NCBI GenBank assembly: GCA_021399435.1
Contig: JAJTUP010000052.1
Location: 310,001 to 374,000 of the forward strand
Direction of reading: 5' to 3'
Length of the DNA: 64,000 nt
From: Diaporthe sp. PMI_573
Lineage: Eukaryota; Ascomycota; Sordariomycetes; Diaporthales; Diaporthaceae
Below, one piece after another: positions 11,181 to 21,851 of the stretch; position 1 is the first letter of the stretch, and the number at the start of each line of letters is the position of its first letter. The notes under the pieces were generated by a model. The model was not told the DNA's origin, ran no database searches, and saw only the letters and a program-made list of their open reading frames with translations. Made by a program: the position numbers and the translations under genes.

Positions 11181-11296
11181 ACCCGCGCCTCTGCTTCTCC
11201 AGTTGCCCCTCCACTCTCGGCCGCCATCCTACTTGCCCTCATTGGCATTACCACACCACCATCACATTCATAGAGCGAAGCCGCAGCACACGAATC

Positions 11297-11977
11297 ATGG
11301 GCACCCGCAACCTGATTTGTGTATTCTATAAGGGCCGTTTCATGGTAGCCCAATACGGCAACTACGACGGCTACCCGGAAGGCCAAGGGGTAGCTCTCGT
11401 GAAGTTCTTACAACGACCAATGAGCATCCAGCAACTCAAAGATGGACTTGAGCACACTTACGAACCACCGGAATCAGAGGTCCTCGAGGCCCAGGGGCAA
11501 ATCAGTAATTTGCGAGGCCTAGAGAAAGTCGCTTGGATGACTTTCATTCGATTGCGGGACCCCCTTTTAACAGCGGAAATCATGGAGTTCTTACGTCCTT
11601 CTCTGCACGGAGACACCGGCGCCGGCATCCTTGAAGTTATCGCACAGGCCCGGGTCGACGAAAAGGTCCCGGTTCAGCTCCAGCTATCATTCGCAAACGA
11701 CGGGCTGTTCTGCGAGTGGGCATACGTCGTCGATCTTGACGCGGAGGTGCTAGAAGTCTTTGGCGGTGCTGTGAACAAGAAGCCTGGCCATCGGTTCGAA
11801 CGCATAGGAGGGGATGATGACACGGTGCCGTCCTTTATTTCTTCCTTTACATTCTCCGAACTGCAGCGCATGGATGAGAGCGGGCAGAAGTTTCTCGACA
11901 AAGTTCAAAGCAAAAACAACATCAATGTGAGGATCTTTCGTTCTCGCATAGGCAGGCATCGTGCTGACAAAATCTAG
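11297..11977 (+). CDS. MGTRN-type fungal hypothetical protein, 226 aa
   Basis: An intact single-exon gene. The protein starts MGTRNLICVFYKGRF and continues with an AQYGNYDGYPEGQG motif, the hallmark of a large fungal family of unknown function that handles its N-terminus like a small beta-rich domain. The middle is acidic. The last 70 residues contain a VDLDAEVLEVF strand that also appears in the related minus-strand gene at 30.4-32.1 kb (IDLDREVLTM). No signal peptide or membrane segment, so it is probably intracellular. Start chosen at the ATG 117 bp after a TATAAAA; the frame is open further upstream but without conserved residues. Three perfect copies of a 29-bp repeat follow the stop. 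GC-rich, with no sign of RIP. Confidence 0.75.
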   Translation: MGTRNLICVFYKGRFMVAQYGNYDGYPEGQGVALVKFLQRPMSIQQLKDGLEHTYEPPESEVLEAQGQISNLRGLEKVAWMTFIRLRDPLLTAEIMEFLRPSLHGDTGAGILEVIAQARVDEKVPVQLQLSFANDGLFCEWAYVVDLDAEVLEVFGGAVNKKPGHRFERIGGDDDTVPSFISSFTFSELQRMDESGQKFLDKVQSKNNINVRIFRSRIGRHRADKI

Positions 11978-12020
11978 TTTGAGGACAAGCAAGCTGGAAC
12001 TGCCACGTCACCAAACATGC

Positions 12021-12107
12021 TACGTCTTATCAAACACCCAGAGAAAGTCTACGTCTTATCAAACACCCAGAGAAAGTCTACGTCTTATCAAACACCCAGA
12101 GAAAGTC
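12021..12107. repeat. Perfect 29-bp tandem repeat, 3 copies
   Basis: Units at 12021-12049, 12050-12078 and 12079-12107 are identical, starting TACGTCTTAT and ending GAGAAAGTC. They lie about 44 bp after the MGTRN stop codon, so are probably in its 3' UTR or just beyond. Identity of all units implies recent expansion. Confidence 0.9.
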
Positions 12108-13086
12108 CGACATGCCTCTAAAATAATGGGTCACCGCCATCATCCCTACCGGGCGAGACAGGCTCGCCCTCGTAGTGTCGGCTTGGCGGCCTGTCGTTAC
12201 ATTCGGGGTAGGGTCGTAAAGTCAGACTGAAACGTTGGTCGCACTATAAATTAGTTAAAGAGGCCGATTTAAATATTGGCATCGAAAGGACGCTCCTTTT
12301 GTTAACGACGCTGTGGAAGGTAATAGGGCCGAGAAAGGCAATGCGGCCGAAGAAGACGGGGAGAAGGCGAAGAGGCTGCGGGCATAAATACGTGCTTATG
12401 TTATTTAAGTAACGTTAATGGGGCCCTAAAATCTTCAACTAACGTATATATCAAAACTTCCAAAAACGTGCTATTCCTAGCGCAAGATGATGCGCCTGCA
12501 ACTGATCCTGGCGACGCTGATCTCGATGAAAGGATGTCAATACCCACGATGTCACTCAAAGCTGGCGGCCACATTTTATTTCCAGATTCGAGGAATAAAC
12601 GTAGAATTTTCCTCTTTTGTAAATAGCCACAAACACCTCTGCCTTACACTGGGCATGAACTTATAAAAGCGTTAAAGAGGGTCCATATCCGAAACCATTA
12701 AGCCCTAACAAGATCAATGCGAGAAAACCTATATATAATGGACTAGAATCGGGAGTTAATCAGAACGAGAGATCCGCCATTTAAAACGACGCCGTCAGAA
12801 AACAGCAGGAATATTGGAAAAGAAGGTTGTAAATGACAATGGTTTTGGCGGGCGCGCTAGAGTGGGGCCTGCACGTAAAACAGCCCGCTAAGCCCTCTTC
12901 AGACCTGTGTTGCCACGGGCAACAAGCCATGATTATTGCCAGGGATTATAGGATTTGAAACACCCATTACTAAACAATGTACCCATCACTATTTGATCAC
13001 TTTATCTTCCAAGAAGTTGAATCAACCCTCCACCTGTATTCCTTGATCAAATCTGCTGGACACTTCTTTCCTTCGGTCTGCCTAAC
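12108..13086. other. Intergenic, no gene seen
   Basis: AT-biased, short frames only. A few GC-rich islands (near 12160-12230 and 12850-12890) have no recognisable coding content. Confidence 0.4.
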
Positions 13087-14266
13087 ATGAACTACTCTAG
13101 AAAGACAATTTGTGCAGACAGCTCGTGGCGTATGGTTGAGGGAGACAATGACAGCTTTGACGCCTGCATTGTTGTCCACGATTCTCTCTCTTATGGACTC
13201 CATTCATCAACTGCACCCCCACAGCATTCAAACCTGTCTTGGTCTTCACAGCTCTCAAATGATTCCTTTGATAACTGGGACACAGAAGGGCTCCAGCACA
13301 ATGGCTGTATGAATACAACCGCGAATTCTAACCATGGAAATATTATGTCTGCATCCCAATTCCAACCATCAATCTTTGCTGTTACTCACGGAGCACACAA
13401 TGACCAAAGGTACGTAGCTTCAAGAACTTCGACAGTCACATCAATGGACTTTCTATTAGAATCTCACAAGAGTCTCAATTAGCGACGAACAGAGCATGCA
13501 ACAGCGTCAGGTTGCTAGACAACGCCAAAGAGTTACAAAAAAAGGCCAACAGATTGCGCCTCAACCACAGGATTTGAATCTGAGGCAGGACATAGTCTCT
13601 CCCTCCCTTCGGCATTATATTCTTGTTGCCTCAGCTACTTGCATTGGGGTAGGCCTGATATACAACCATGAAATCCATTCTATCATAATCGCTGTTTGCA
13701 TCGTACTGGGCGCTATGTTTATACATAGAAGCATGGTCTGGATTTAATGGGGAAATGTATATATTCCATTAGCCACAAGATTGGCCAAGAAGCATGGGAT
13801 AAAATTTGCTACTCGTCTTCTCGTGTCGTATATCCTAATACTTATCGGGTCGATGAATATAATGCAACATGCGAGGCCCATTTGGAGCAATGTCGTTTAC
13901 ATGACCAGGTTGACGGTTAATCACGATTCTTTCATAAAGGATCTCCGTGAGCAAATACTTTTAGTCGAGCAGGCAAAGAAAGAAGGAAACATGAAGAAGG
14001 CTGGAGAGCTTCGTTCTGTCTGTGATCTCCTGGCTGGTCTCGTGGAAGTCAGTGCAAAGGAGAAAAACATGCTGGAAAGAAAGAGGACAGATTACGAAAT
14101 TTGTCTCGAAACGGTTAACGGAATTAAGGACTCATGGGGAGAAAATCCAACAATCCAGCTCGCTCTAGCTCTACAGGAAAACCTACGGCAGGTAGACAGA
14201 CACGAAGGACTTAGGCAGGAGCTGGTCGTTGTATCAAAGCGCTTGAAAGCTGAGTTGAGGTTTTGA
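13087..14266 (+). CDS. Putative membrane and coiled-coil protein with in-frame stop
   Basis: Exon 1 (13087-13409) is Ser/Asn-rich and polar. A GTACGT donor at 13410 and an AG acceptor at 13494 join it in frame to a basic Gln-rich segment followed by two hydrophobic helices (YILVASATCIGVGLIY and IIIAVCIVLGAMFI). A TAA at 13745 interrupts the frame, which then continues unchanged through a third hydrophobic segment (LLVSYILILIGSM) and a long Lys/Glu-rich coiled coil to 14266. The layout (disordered N-terminus, membrane hairpin, C-terminal coiled coil) recurs in fungal small membrane proteins without known role. The TAA may be a CAA-to-TAA mutation, which would make this a pseudogene, or lie in a second intron I could not define. 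Function unknown. Confidence 0.45.
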
Positions 14267-17200
14267 TGCTGTGGAAATGGAAAGCAGATGCAGACGGAAG
14301 ATCTTTTTATCAGAGTCGAATGAAGGTCATTTCAATGGGGATAGTAATCCATTGCTGCGTTTAACTACGAATGCTTGGAAGCGTCATCCCGCTTTCCAGG
14401 CATGTCAACAGTTTGGAGGGGATATAATCTTCGCAAAGATATTCTCTGTTTTTGGTTTGGCCAAGAATAATTGTTCGAAACTCTCCAGCCAAAGAAGAAC
14501 AGAGGAAGCGGATTGGAAGAGTAAGACAATTTACATAACAGTGCGGCAGGCGACAGCGACGAGGGAAGTAAAGCATAAACTCTTACAGTATACAGTACTG
14601 TACTGTATCAACGGCCATACGTTCGATACAATATATGTATGATACCACGGATGCTTCTGAGTTTTGACAATTGTAGTTTCTTAAAACGTTACGATCTATT
14701 CTGCTCTGACCCAATAGCATACCACAAGTACGGCATGAAACAAGTATAGCAATCTTGATCAATTAAGACCGCACAAAGTACAACTACTGTACTGTATCCG
14801 TATCCCGTCGTTCCGTATGGATTCGGAGAAAAGAGTAATTTTGTCTAAAAAGTACTTCATCTAAGTACCGTACAAAGGTGTCATTGCGGGACTTCTGCCT
14901 TCCTGTTCGGGGGGCCCTGGTCTGTATGGCCACCTCTCCCTGGATTTCTTATTTTGTGTTGGGACTCGGCGCGCTCGGGGTATATAATCATTATCAGGAG
15001 ATGGAGCAACGGATTAGTAACTTGGGCAAGTCACTGTCAGGCCGTGAATGACGCCGCCCAGGCCAAGGAGGACGCAGCTTATATATTCCCTGCATTGGTG
15101 CAGACAGCCGGCATGCCGGGAACTATCCTGCGCCATCGCCGTACGACCACAGAAAGTGCATAGGTGCGAGCTCGCTACCACTCATTGCGCGAATGCTTGA
15201 GTGGGTACTTTTGCGTCTGTATAGTGTTTCTGCCTTAGACTATCGAGTGTCTTTCGCTGCGTACTTCGGAGAACATATGATACTATACTTTGCAACGTAT
15301 ATATTTGGTGGCCACTCAATACTGGAATTACGCAACCAAATTCTGGCTGATATTGATCACGCCACATACAAAAAGTTACAATCCGTGCTTGCAGGCAGCT
15401 TGAGGAGTGCAGATCCGCCAACTCTCCCTCCCAGTATTAAACTCCGTTGCCGGGGCGGGCGACAACGCGCTAAGGCAGCGGAGCAATTGCTAGGGCCCGA
15501 GTTCCAATGGACAGTACGATTGTATTGTTGCCAAGTGCAAGAAGGTTATAGCAACTACCACAAGCCGAGAAAGCAATAAAAATATCCTAATTCGAATTCG
15601 CAAGGAGCGACAACGAGTAAGGTACCGCTGGACCCATCAATTATGCTTATCAACCCTCATAAAGTCAAGCTTCACACAAAAAGTAGACACGAACGGCTAA
15701 GATGATCTTGGGGCTTTCTCGGCTTCTAGTCTTCGTGTGGAGTTGCAAATTAAGATCAGAGACCAATCCTCTGGTAGAGGCCTGTCGCTTGGTCGGGGTT
15801 GATGTAACTATGGCTGAAATTGAAATGACTTAGCAACTGGATTCTTGATCTGTTGTTTGAGGAGACATTTAGACAGTTACAACGTGCCTGAGGAATTCAT
15901 CAATTTTTTCTTAACGTAACGCCACGCGGCAACTATCCTGAGCGAGAAGGCCTGGGTGCTAGCTTCGACGCCCCAATGCCTATCTGCCTCATGACGCCTC
16001 CCTCGACGGAAAGAGAACACAACGAGAAAAAGGATGGCTTTTCGCTCCCGTTTCGCTTTGCCAGCGAGCAACGATGCTGACTGCGCCGAATACCCAAGGG
16101 TGTGCAGAACACATGGTTGGAAGAACGAGACTATAGAGATGTGATAATAGACGTTCCGTTGTATATCCGCTAGTAAATATACACAAAGTTGTTATTTATG
16201 TCAAGAATGACGTCGCCGACCATGGAAAGGATCAAAGTCACAACGGGACTGCAATTTAAGAAAGCGGATTTTCGCACAACCAAAAACGGATGCCACACAA
16301 CTTTTTCTGACTAATCATGCTGGCCCCTGTGCCTGAATTAAAAAACACTATGGGTTCGCCATACAAATAGTTAACGTGATTACACCGATTAGCATGCCGT
16401 TGCATGCCACTATTCCCACACACTCAAGGGCACCTAATAAGCACTATTAGACCCAAGTGTTGGTAAACGTTGCCCTCGTCGTGTGGGCTATTGCTTGCTA
16501 TCCACAGCTGGCTTTTATCGTCGTGGTATTGCTTTTCGTGGCGGTCGATAGGCACTCGGCGCCTCGGCTATATACCAACGTCTTGCGATTACCCTTCGAT
16601 GCCCGGACATGTGCTAGCCAGCCAGCAGATTTCGTGGCGACGTCTAAGTCAGCCTTGAGGTCCTCATAGGTGTCATATCCATCTTTGAAAAGTCTCAGGA
16701 AGGGAGACCATGTTTAACAGGCTCTCTTGTAAGGCAAAACATTCCAGTATTCTTTGAAGACAACTATGAAACTACATTCCGTGCGTGGGTTTCTTTGTTG
16801 AAAGAGACAACGTTGCTGTACAATACGGTAAGTCGACCGTGGCCGGCATGGAAAACAGTTATTAACAGCTGAAAGTAAAATTCACTTTATATTGAACGAA
16901 ACGTTAAATTGCACATCGTTTGAACTGTAATCGGAATATAACAGACAAACCAAATCCTTCTGCCAAGTCAATGGAATACCTGCAAGCGAGGATTTTTCTC
17001 AACGTCCCCCTTGAACAAGGGATAAACGAAGTGGACTCTGATGCCTTTGATGGGCAGGAAGAAGCCCAGTGATGGAAAATATTATTGGAGTCTTATGGAG
17101 CGAGATCGAAACTTGAGTAAAGTGAATTCGTACTATTTAACATATATGGTAAACTGATGTCCAACACATTGGGAGAACAACAGAAAACTGGAAGAGGGGA

Positions 17201-17530
17201 AGTCAGGTTTTACCACGCCTCAGAGACTATATATAGATAACAGGATCATAATGTTACCTGGAGTACACGGGCCACCGGTATCGTCTAGCATGTAAGGCTG
17301 CAGGGATATTCCGTTCGAAGCTAGACATGATGAAGGAGAAAATCGCAGAAAATGATAGCCTTGGGCTCAGCCCGATGCTGGCGATTTTTTTCGTCCCGCC
17401 AAGTCCAAATAGCATGCATCTTTCTCGCAAGTCATTCTGAATGGGAACGACTGATTGGTTTAATCTAACAGGCTCAAATGAGCCTCGAAATGATTGGTTT
17501 GTTTGGACTCGCCTAATTTAGGTGACTGTA
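14267..17530. other. Long gene-poor interval
   Basis: Short frames on both strands, none with recognised domains. A self-complementary TACAGTAcTGTACTGTA-like cluster occurs at about 14585-14610. A 70-codon frame at 16457-16669 begins with a hydrophobic, signal-like segment but lacks other support. Composition shifts repeatedly between AT-rich and neutral, suggesting decayed repeats. Confidence 0.4.
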
Positions 17531-17539
17531 ATTTCGTAA

Positions 17540-17730
17540 TACCGAATGGGCCACAAGTTTGTTTTGAGCATTACGCGGCCTGCCCTTAAAACAGTTTCGT
17601 CATAGTGAAAGTTGAAACACTGTGCCCGACTCAAGATTGTTTCGTGATAACGCAGTTGAAACATCACGCACGCAACTAAAAACTGTTTCATCATAGTACG
17701 AGAGACCTGTCTCGTAAGTTGAAGCATCTC
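17540..17730. repeat. Imperfect repeats of a ~45-50 bp unit
   Basis: On the minus strand, units starting TAYGAYGAAAC or TATCACGAAAC recur three times at intervals of about 45-50 bp (from about 17697, 17650 and 17603 downwards). They share GAAACWGTTTT and GTTTCAACT blocks. The first overlaps the end of the 2OG-like gene. Confidence 0.5.
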
Positions 17731-18666
17731 GAATCGTACAATTTGGAATCCGAATCCGAGAGAATAGCGTCCTTCCGTGACCTCACTCTTTTTCGGCCTT
17801 CTCTAACCACATTCGATTCAACACGTGCTGTCTGAGCATCCATCGCCGAGGCCGACGGCTCGTAGGAAGCTTCGGTGTTCTTGATGAGCTTGTATTCGAG
17901 GACCCACTGCTAGCCTGTTTGGATTTCATCCATCTTTGTGTCTGTGAGCTGCTAGTTTTGCCAACATCAAGTCAAAAAGAGAGTGTGACTCACCCCGTAA
18001 AGAACGTCTGGAAGCCAAGCGATGTGAGAGCAAGAGAATGCTGAAGTATTCGCGTAAGACAGACTGATAGTCGTTTTCCCGTGCCGAAAGTGCGCGGTGC
18101 CGCCCGTATGCGGCGAAGGGAGGCAGATGATAAGCCTGCCAAATATGCCCTCCATATCCACGGTGCTGTTTGGGACCGTAAGCCGTACAAAGTCGCGCCA
18201 CGTGCCAGATCCTGACTAACCCTGCTTCCGCCTTGACTGTGGCTCCGCGCCCGTATAAAAGGCTCCTAGAGAGCTTGGCTCTAATACCAGGCTTTCCGTC
18301 GGCACCAGGTGGCACCCCCATCTCCCAAGCGGCACGCTTGGCAAGTCGGTCGACAAATCCAGACCAGGTTGGGTTGTGGATCGTGATGTTCTCCGCGTCA
18401 ATAACTGAAACCGCATCATCAATCGCCGTCTCTACGCTCACGTCAGAGAGTGCCTCGAGGGCACGCGCGTCTTCTGCCCTGAGTGGTAGGGATACGACTT
18501 TGCCCTCGCGAACCGAGATGCAAGGGTTTGGGTGTTCTTCAATAACCCCGCCAGTCGCGAAATTGCCTGCCCCCTCAACTTGGTCGATGCTGTCAAGCAG
18601 CCCCTCTCGGAGACGGTCCAAGTTGCCGATTCCCTCCTCGCTCAATCTATCTCCCTGATCGCTCAT
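17691..18666 (-). CDS. 2OG-Fe(II) oxygenase-like protein, metal site lost
   Basis: Three exons on the minus strand: 18666-18221, 18165-17994 and 17906-17691. Introns are GTTAGT...ACAG (55 bp) and GTGAGT...GCAG (87 bp); phases fit exactly and give 277 residues. Exon 1 shows GAGNFATGGV and EEHPNP motifs, exon 2 GIFGRLIICLPSPHTGG, exon 3 WVLEYKLIKN. These match fungal prolyl-4-hydroxylase-like 2OG-Fe(II) dioxygenases in order. In that family the segment before 'GMFG' holds the HxD iron ligands (KAHxDTEK). Here it reads KAEAGTVDMEG, so the His is gone, and the distal His segment is also not recognisable. The protein is therefore probably not an active oxygenase, yet splice sites and frame are intact. 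The C-terminus runs into a repeat and may be abnormal. Start chosen at ATG 18666; an upstream frame extension is hydrophobic and unlike the family. Confidence 0.65.
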
Positions 18667-19292
18667 CTCGGAAAGGAAATGCGGGCCGCAGTTTTGTGCA
18701 AGGATGTCGTGGTGGTAACTAGAAGCTGCGTGGTTGGAAAATGAGAAATTAAGAGGAAAGAGAAAAGATAAAATATGAGCATGGGAAAATAGAAGGAGTG
18801 TAATAGCATAGTGGGTTTTGTACCACATGTCCCCTAGTATGCGCCACCTCTGCGCTCCTCCTCGGCCAGGGATCAGCTGCTATAGCCAATCCAGACGCGC
18901 CCTGAATTATACACGACATCCTCGCTTCATCCACGCCAAGCTGCACATAGGCACTCATGAAGTCGCATTTTGTTCACCCTAGGCCAATCTCTTTTCGACA
19001 AAGGAGTTGAGCTAAAATCCTCTTTTCTGTCATTCCTTGGGCCTTTACATCTGTCATTGCAAAAGCTGGGGTGATCGTACAGCCTATCCATTTCACTGGT
19101 GTTGAGAGAAATTTTAATCTCTGTTTTGTGAGCTTTATTTATAGTCGTCTAGGTAATAGTAGCCATATAGAGGGAAACCAGGTATTTCAATGTGATTAAA
19201 TGCTAGTAACTAAACAGTGATAGCTAGAAGTATAACACAGCTGTTTACAACAATAAGGAGTCTACGAAGGAATTCCATCAAATGATAACAGA
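18667..19292. other. Intergenic
   Basis: AT-rich upstream region of the 2OG-like gene. No other gene seen. Confidence 0.4.
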
Positions 19293-19569
19293 GTCAACCT
19301 GACCAAGGAGATTGACTGGGTCAATAACATCGACGCTTTAGGCGACCCTCTGAGTGGCAACCTTAGGTCCTACTGCGAAGATCCACACGACGACCCCAGA
19401 AAGACAGACCAGGAAATCAAGGACCTCCTTGCCAACATCCGGCCCGACGAGGACATTCCCAAGGAAGACCGTATCGGTACTCCCAATCAACTCAGATATG
19501 CCTTGTATGCACACCAGCAGCTACGAGAAGGGCAAGAACCAGGGTGGCATCCTGGCCGATGATGTAGGT
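19293..19569 (+). pseudogene. SNF2/RAD5-like helicase relic
   Basis: The frame from 19293 reads through polar sequence to RIGTPNQLRYALYAHQQL, then after a short deletion and frame change continues as EKGKNQGGILADDVG. In SNF2-family ATPases a 'L..HQ..' motif is followed by 'GGILADDMGLGKT', the Walker A (motif I). Here the sequence stops matching just before the GKT Lys. The fragment covers only the N-terminal entry to the ATPase domain and cannot function. It abuts the 5' part of a Ty3/gypsy element, which may have truncated it by insertion. Confidence 0.5.
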
Positions 19570-19837
19570 TCCTTGATACAGAATAGATGGACCCGAGGGC
19601 CAATGACTGCCGGTTCCATTTTCATGAGCTTTACATGCTGGCTGGTTGACTCGGCCCACTCAGAAAATACTTCCCTGTGGCAAGGACTCCAGAAGACCAA
19701 GAGGAGGATAACGACGACTCGTTCCAGTCCACTATTGAAGCAGCTAGCTTAGCTGAAGAAGACAGACCGTCCTGCCGTCCGTAGAGCCGACAGAGACCCA
19801 AGACCAAGACCCGAACAGACACCTTCAGAGAGAAGCA

Positions 19838-20917
19838 ATGTCTAACTACAGCAACGACCAGGGCCAGCAAGACGAGCTCGCGATGCTCAGAGCAAGGATT
19901 ACAGAGCTCGAGGCCCAAGAAAGGACCGCAAGTCCGCCCCGACAACAACGCGAGCCGACAGCAGCCAGTGCATTCGGCGGCAACCCAAACAACTTCGTAC
20001 CCGTAGGTATAGCCGCATAGGCCGCCTTTAAGAGGTACCCTGGCAACGTTAACCCCGACTACGATCGCAAGGAGAAATCCCGTGTCCCCGACCCAGAAAA
20101 GTTCACTGGCAACCGTGAGCGTTTTACCACCTGGCTACGATCAATAGCCGACAAGTTGGAAGCCGACGATGTTACGTACCGCAACGAGAAGCTTCGCATG
20201 ATCTACCTTATAAACCGTCTTGATAAAGAAGCCCGAGAGTCCCTAGAAACCCGCTACCAGTCGACAACGCGCCCCTTTTCCTGCCTCGCAGAGATGATTC
20301 AGGTCCTTGCTGCCGCATTCCATAATAAGAATATTGCGTCCAAGGCACGAGCCGAACTTAGCAAGACCTTCTATAAGAATGGAAAGGATGTCGACATCCA
20401 CCGCTTCCTCGCCAAGTTTGGCTCACTTGCTCAAAAAGCCGGTATCCCTAAAGACCAGTAGAAAGAGACCCTCTGGGACCATATTCCCCCAGGGCTAGAT
20501 GGACGTCTTCATAGGGACAGCCTAAACCCTCTAGTTACTTATGAGGAATTCTGTGAGAACGTCGCTAGCGCAGCTTACAGTCAGCAACGCGCCTACGAAC
20601 TCCGTCAAGACAACCAGAAAGGGTAACCCAACAGGACCTACACAAAGAGCAGGCCTTCTAAGGAACGCAAAGACAACAAGCAGAAGGATAAGAAGCCTCA
20701 GACCTCCTCAACTACAGGAAGAGCACTAAGCGAGGATGATAAGAAAGCTCACTTTACTGCAGATACGTGTTTCAACTGTGGAAAGAACGGCCACTACGCC
20801 AAGGACTGTCCAGACAAAAAGAAGATCGCTGCTATTAAGCCTAAGGCTAAGGCAAAAGGGAACGATACAGATGGCACCGACACTCCTAGTAGCTCAGAGA
20901 AATCGGGAAAAGAGTAA
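19838..20917 (+). pseudogene. Ty3/gypsy Gag with RIP-like stops
   Basis: Gag of an LTR retrotransposon. It has a short N-terminal coiled coil (LARMRARITELE-like spacing), a retrotransposon gag domain (about 20090-20600), and a CCHC zinc knuckle CFNCGKNGHYAKDC near 20776-20817. The frame is continuous but carries TAG at 20018, TAG at 20459 and TAA at 20624, each where a Gln codon (CAG/CAA) would fit; this is what C-to-T RIP produces. The natural end is TAA at 20915. The next frame (protease) lies in the -1 phase, the usual gypsy gag/pol arrangement. Upstream 19570-19837 also translates to Gag-like polar sequence with stops. Confidence 0.75.
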
Positions 20918-20946
20918 GGCCGTCGAAAGTCTCCACGACGGTCCAG

Positions 20947-21849
20947 ATGTCTACATTAGCGCGGGTAGGTAGCCAACTGAAACAGAAGCCATTCACTAAG
21001 ACTGTTCAACTCCAAATGAATGGTATCGGTTTCAGAACCACCGCCCTTGTGGATACAGGAGCACAAGCCGAGCTCTTGATGAGCCCAGAAGCCGCCCACA
21101 GGGCAAGAAAGCAGCTTGGAGCCAAGGCGGTTAGGTTGGAACAGCCACTGCAACTTGAAGATTACCGAAAGCAGCCAGCAGGACAGGTGGTAAAGTCTAT
21201 AATGGTTACACTAGAGATCGATGGACGACGCTTCCCAAACCAGAAGTTCTGGATTACCGAGACAGGGCATGATGTCTTTATCGGAATGGGATGGTTAGCC
21301 AAACAGCGCGTCTTACTGGATTGCCACAAACGAGGCATGGTATGGCCCGACGACCTCCCAGCCTTAGCAAAGTACGCCCCGGCTATTCAGCTACCACCCT
21401 GCCGCCTATCTGATGGGTTGATCAATCCGGATATCCAGAAAGATGCCAACCGACGCAATGCAAAATTAGAGAAAGCCCACAAGCAGTATCAGATCCTGCA
21501 CCGGTCCTGGAGAAAGGACGCCCCAGGCCCCAGCCCGACCAACAGCCAACCGGTAAAAGCCGCTGAGGGCCCGAAAGCAGTAGCGACCGTCTCTGCTATG
21601 GAAGCTGTGAAAGACGAAGCTGCCATCTCTACGCTTACTGCAAAGTTAGAAGCAGACCCCCGCAGGAAGCGTTGGGAGCACCTACCGCTGCCTAGAGAGG
21701 TAATCAAACTCGATGATAATCAGCCGGATACTAGCACCATCACGATCGCCGCCCTGGCGAGCTCGATATATACTTTTGAGAAATATAGTACATTCTGCTT
21801 AGCGACTAAGGAGTCAGCCAGCGTTGCTAGCATTCAAGCGTGTGTCCAG
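20947..21849 (+). pseudogene. Ty3/gypsy Pol fragment: aspartic protease
   Basis: Follows Gag in the -1 frame. LVDTGAQAELL at about residues 35-45 is the retropepsin active site (D-T-G). A second conserved segment GHDVFIGMGWL follows, as in Ty3/gypsy proteases. After a linker the frame runs to about 21849 and there is no reverse transcriptase, RNase H or integrase behind it. The element is truncated here and abuts a C2H2 gene. Integrase of a similar type occurs alone at 46.8-47.8 kb, but whether it is the same family cannot be judged without alignment. Confidence 0.75.
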
Positions 21850-21851
21850 GT

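Noticed and set aside
11102..11296. N-terminal extension of the MGTRN protein
   Set aside because: No upstream ATG in frame, a TATA box inside it, and the conserved family start is at 11297.
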